Shown one piece after another: positions 60,447 to 64,000 of a stretch of 64,000 nt of DNA (position 1 is its first letter; each line of letters begins with the position of its first letter). The stretch covers positions 124,001 through 188,000 of the forward strand of contig WMKJ01000001.1 in assembly GCA_009733715.1 (NCBI GenBank), given 5' to 3'. This DNA is from Herpomyces periplanetae. Lineage: Eukaryota > Ascomycota > Laboulbeniomycetes > Herpomycetales > Herpomycetaceae. The notes beneath the pieces are model-generated. The model was not told the origin of the DNA. It saw only the letters and a program-made list of their open reading frames with translations, and did no database searches. A program made the translations under genes and the position numbers.

Positions 60447-61409
60447 ATGGCTTGTTTAACAGACGGACCTGTTCAGGTGCGAGCTCCTCACGATGCCGGG
60501 TTCAACTACCGTTTTAACAGCAGCTTTCGCGCATCATCGGGTCGTAAAATGCGAAATCCTAAACTCCATCCTTTACCAACTCAAGTGAACCTTAGAGATT
60601 ACAATAACAACAATAACAATAGCAACGTGAATACATATAAAACGGCCGCACGACACTCTGTAGCATTACAATCCTTACCACCTACCGCCGTCGAATGCTC
60701 TACTCCTTCACCAACTTTCAAGTCCTCTTTTTCAACTTGTGGTCCCATACTCTTCTCACCTGTCAAGAATCGTAATGCCGCTGTATCGAATCAGACTCAG
60801 GATTCCACATTTCGCTCAGGGTCTCGGCGTGTCGGAAACCACTCAGACAAAGTTGGCGACGATAATATTTTTGCTGATGAAAACTCAAGTCCCCTCAGTA
60901 CACGCGCTAATAAAGACATTTGTGTATTTAAAAGACCTATACGAATAGTGGACTTATTTGCATCACAAGCGACAAATTCTCGTCAAATATATACAACACC
61001 GTCTCCGTCCCCTGCGACTCGAACGTCATCATCGTCAAATTATTCACCAATGTCCGCGAGCAGCTCTACATTCTTAACTAGTTCAACACCCGTTAGCTCA
61101 ATATCTTCAAGTTGGTTGCCTGGAATGTCAGATAATCGAAAATTCTTATCTCAACAGTCTACACCCGCGACCTCACCTCTTCAGTTTACTCCGATAAGTA
61201 AAAGCTGTAGAGCTCAAAGTGCAACTAAAGAACATTCATGGAATGAACGTGAAAGAAATACTTATATAACACCTACCCGGACAAGTGTATCAACTTTTAA
61301 TAGGTATGCTGTTGCATCTAAAGAAAGATTCTACGCAGCTCCTACGTTTGTTGCTTCACCTGCAGCCTCCACGTTGCCGGTGCCACGATTTTTCCAACAG
61401 CCGTCATAG
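60447..61409 (+). CDS. Edc1/PNRC-type decapping activator, Ser/Thr-rich
   Basis: A single exon of 320 aa starting at MACLTDGPVQV. Mostly disordered Ser/Thr/Asn-rich sequence with Asn runs near residues 50-56. At the C-terminus, from Y296, it reads FYAAPTFVASPAASTLPVPR and then FF. This matches the PNRC/Edc1 short linear motif, YAG-xx-F followed by LPxP, which activates Dcp2 and binds the Dcp1 EVH1 domain. The usual YAG is YAA here. The protein probably promotes mRNA decapping in the cytoplasm. Identification rests on this one motif and its C-terminal position. Confidence 0.7.
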   Translation: MACLTDGPVQVRAPHDAGFNYRFNSSFRASSGRKMRNPKLHPLPTQVNLRDYNNNNNNSNVNTYKTAARHSVALQSLPPTAVECSTPSPTFKSSFSTCGPILFSPVKNRNAAVSNQTQDSTFRSGSRRVGNHSDKVGDDNIFADENSSPLSTRANKDICVFKRPIRIVDLFASQATNSRQIYTTPSPSPATRTSSSSNYSPMSASSSTFLTSSTPVSSISSSWLPGMSDNRKFLSQQSTPATSPLQFTPISKSCRAQSATKEHSWNERERNTYITPTRTSVSTFNRYAVASKERFYAAPTFVASPAASTLPVPRFFQQPS

Positions 61410-62763
61410 CCGACTGACTGGGTTGAAGGGAAGAGGTGGCATGATACGTTTGTGGTTATTGAGTTGGGAAGTGTGTGTGTAAGGGTGAATTGCATAAGAC
61501 ATTCTTTTTATGATTCATATTTTAGCACGTACGAAGCATACCGGCAATTTTAAGTAGGGAAACGGTCTGCGCCCACGCGCGCGCGCATCCGTTGACCTTG
61601 TATAGGAGTGATGGATTGTGTTATTTGGTAAATATGATTGATGATTTGGACCGACGGATCATTTTAAAGTGAATTTAACCGAAACTTATCAACGGTTTTG
61701 TGAGCGAGTGTTGAAATTCAATTGGGAGACAAGATACGCAGTACGGTTGCTCGCGCCCATTCATTCACTAATCTTTTCTCCAACTCAACGGCACCAAATT
61801 TATTGGAAGAGTTATCAAGATCACAAATGGGTGCATGTTATGCGGTCGAGCTTACGGAATCTTCAAAATCAGGTCCATTTTTTTCCCTGACCTGGACAAG
61901 TGTTACCCTAACATCCTCTGTCACTGAAAAAGGCTACCTTGCTTGGAGAAGCATACATTGTGCGAGTTTTGCTGTATACTCGATCAAGTTAAGATTGAAC
62001 TGTGCTGATTCAAGTGTGAAAAGATGCGCTACAAGAAATCTAAGGCTGTGTATAGGATGTATTGGGGTGTTGAGGATAGTCAAGAATTACATGCATGTAT
62101 AAGGAGGACTCAGTATAATCAAGATGCTCTTACCGCTTCAAACATTCCTGCGTATTTGAAATGCGAAAGTTCTTATCCGGGTAAATGTTCTCCTGTTAGT
62201 CATTACCGGAAACATTGGATTAGTATACGGTTCGCTACGGTAACAAAAGTCACTAATTTCTTACGTTGCCGATTAAAAGAGGTAGGTAGGTGTGTATACA
62301 CAATGGAATTGGAATGTAGGATGAATTCGGCTACAATCGTTTTGCGCTATTTGATAGAGGATTGATTCGGCAATAGCTACGCTATTGGAATGTAGTGTAA
62401 ATTCGTACTAGTAAAATTCGGCAGATTCGACGGTACGATGAAGGATCCAATGAGAACTTAACCTCCCACTCTATTGACTTGATTAATCAAGCCGACAAGG
62501 AACGAGAAACCGTGACGTTAATAAACCCTTAACCAAAAACATCCACGTATTCTTTCATCTTTTACACTTGGTCTAGACATTTCTCATCGACTAACTTAAT
62601 AAACTCTATCAAATTATTGCCAACTTTTTCCTTCGTTCCTCTTCGCTCATCTTCAACTTCCACGTGGCTAGTTAGCGGAGAAATGTTAGCTTATGTAATG
62701 AGTTTATGGTGGGGGGTTTTGTAAGATTATGACACGGTAGGGCGCAGGTAAGGGTTTTTATGA
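61410..62763. other. Spacer with weak, unrecognised plus-strand ORFs
   Basis: A 1.35-kb span. Overlapping frames at 61669-62365 are described separately. The remaining sequence (62366-62763) shows nothing recognisable. Confidence 0.35.
61722..62365 (+). CDS. Unrecognised possible two-exon protein
   Basis: One frame (61722-62102) reads SFTNLFSNSTAPNLLEEL and SQMGACYAVELTESSKSG; another (62024-62365) ends LECRMNSATIVLRYLIED. A 41-nt intron (61974-62014, GTATAC to TTCAAG) would join them in phase, but it is shorter than any other intron here and has a poor donor. No domain is recognised. This could be a decayed gene, a real gene with other exons, or chance ORFs. Confidence 0.25.
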
Positions 62764-64000
62764 ATGATTAGGTTTACTAGATTGATGATACTTGTATCTT
62801 GTCATATGATAGTCATGCTTGTGTTTTATTTGTGTCATCGTTCTAAAATTGTTCAAACCCGTGGGAATATATTCCTTTCATCATTTCGTCAACAAATCTA
62901 CAATTCATCACACACGTCTCCATCGTCTCATTTACCAACGGAATTATGTTGCTATAAAAACTTCAAGGAATCTCTCAATGATGAGTTTCCCCGTACTATT
63001 ACGAGTTTTCAATCTCTTAAAAATGGCCTTGATTATTCACCTTATACAGCACTTATTCACCTAATCTACTCACGTTTATTCGGACTTAATACTTCATCAT
63101 ATTCGTACGTTTATTCATCCTTAATCCAAACCAGACTCTTCCCTAGTATAACCACAAACCCCTCGCTTACCTCCCTCCCGGACTAATGTTAACCCTTCTC
63201 CCTCCCCTATCTGTTTAGTCACGTTACTCGAGAATTTTCTTGGCCGCCCCCGTGCTTGCGGCATGTGATTTATGGTAATGCGCCACTTCATTCCGGGTTT
63301 TCACGTGCTCATGATGGAATGGATAAAGTTTTATACGCAGGTTGGCCATTTGAACGGTGTATATGGACGGGAGGTTGTATATGGTGGGTAGGAAAGTTTA
63401 AAGATTCTACTTGTCAAATTGGGAATAGTTTACGTCAAAATGTTAACAAAGTGGCTATACATTGTCAAGAGTCTGTCAACTCATGCTTGCTAACGCATTC
63501 TTTACCCTGTCATCCGTCAACTATTTCCTTACAAATTGAACGGCGTTTAACCCTTGATACATCCCCGGAAATTCAGAGGAGTTCAATACAATCATTTGCT
63601 TTAGCTAATGAGAAAGATATTTCTATTATCGAACTAAGAGATCTGGCGTATTTACCGTTTCGTTCCCAACAGGAGTTATCAAACCTTGAAAAACAGTGGA
63701 ATAAACCCTCGTCCCCTTCTCCAGAAATAGGTTCGGTTAATGCTACGCCACCCCAGTCTAAGGACTTTGTACATTTATCAGGGCAAACCTTTTCTATTAA
63801 TCTTTTCATTACTCGTTATGTTATTAAGGAATATTGTCGTTTAATTAATAATTGGCACTTAATACACATCGATTCGCAGTACTGTCGGAAAGTTGAAGGT
63901 TATCGTGACATCGTGGTTCCCGGTGCATTGTCAATTACAGTGGTTTGTGAGTTGCTTGAACTGTGGACATCGTTACTTTGCCTTGGTGATTCAGACACAA
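62764..64000 (+). CDS. Unrecognised gene, 3' partial
   Basis: Exon 62764-63104 and exon 63219-64000 (runs off the edge). The intron (63105-63218) has GTACGT, GTTAAC and TTTAG signals, and the join is in phase. The second exon is open for all 782 nt, with Trp/Cys-rich WPFERCIWTGGCIWW and later GYRDIVVPGALSITVVCELL. The first exon begins with a hydrophobic stretch (LMILVSCHMIVMLVFYLC) that could be a signal anchor, but upstream exons or another start are possible. I do not recognise the family. Confidence 0.5.

Noticed and set aside
62764-64000. Mediator subunit Med12 as identity of the right-edge gene
   Set aside because: No match to the remembered Med12 LCEWAV or catenin-binding blocks; resemblance was too weak.

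Overview
The window is eukaryotic nuclear DNA from a fungus, most probably an ascomycete. It shows short GT-AG introns (about 61-132 nt, donors mostly GTAAGT or GTACGT, CTAAC-like branch sites), many long single-exon genes, and typically fungal proteins: a Rim15-type kinase, Lrg1, Sla1, Tup1, an Azf1-type zinc-finger protein, a PIR-domain cell-wall protein, Erg3 and Alr/Mnr2-type CorA. I cannot name the species. I saw no transposon, tRNA, rRNA or CRISPR array.

Layout. 1-9 kb: the 3' part of RIM15 (+), RPB4 (-) ending 13 bp from it, LRG1 RhoGAP (-). 9-12 kb: an unrecognised ORF pair and an unexplained GC-rich island. 11.6-17.6 kb: frataxin (-), divergent from AP-3 sigma (+), then a UBE3D/Ipa1-like protein (+) and a 100-aa CYSTM-type protein (+). 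18.4-24 kb: SLA1 (+) and a PIR-like secreted protein (-). 26.5-37.7 kb: an F-box-like orphan (+), a membrane histidine-phosphatase-fold protein with a degenerate active site (+), ARP8 (+), and an Azf1-type C2H2 factor (-). 39.8-49.7 kb: TUP1 (-), prolidase (+), an LLPH/DUF2423 protein (-), a Siz/PIAS SUMO ligase (+). 50.7-55.4 kb: ERG3 (-) and a CorA magnesium transporter (-). 55.4-60.4 kb: a 5-kb gene-poor span. 60.4-64 kb: an Edc1/PNRC-like decapping activator (+), weak unrecognised ORFs, and a partial unrecognised gene running off the right edge.

Exon structures were joined by hand from splice signals, reading phase and family resemblance. Every spliced gene listed with exon coordinates sums to a whole number of codons. 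The genes are ordinary housekeeping and regulatory genes, not one pathway cluster. Several touch nutrient and stress control or gene expression (Rim15, Tup1, Azf1-type factor, Edc1-like, Rpb4, Ipa1-like, Siz1, Arp8) or the cell surface and endocytosis (Lrg1, Sla1, PIR-like, CYSTM-like, Erg3).

A recurrent layout is a short GC-rich promoter-like core followed by a leader that is pyrimidine-rich on the sense strand, sometimes for a kilobase or more. RTCACRTG-type E-boxes recur between genes. The least explained parts are the orphan GC core at 10.44-10.72 kb, the ORF pair at 9.03-9.79 kb, the ORFs at 61.7-62.4 kb and the right-edge gene.
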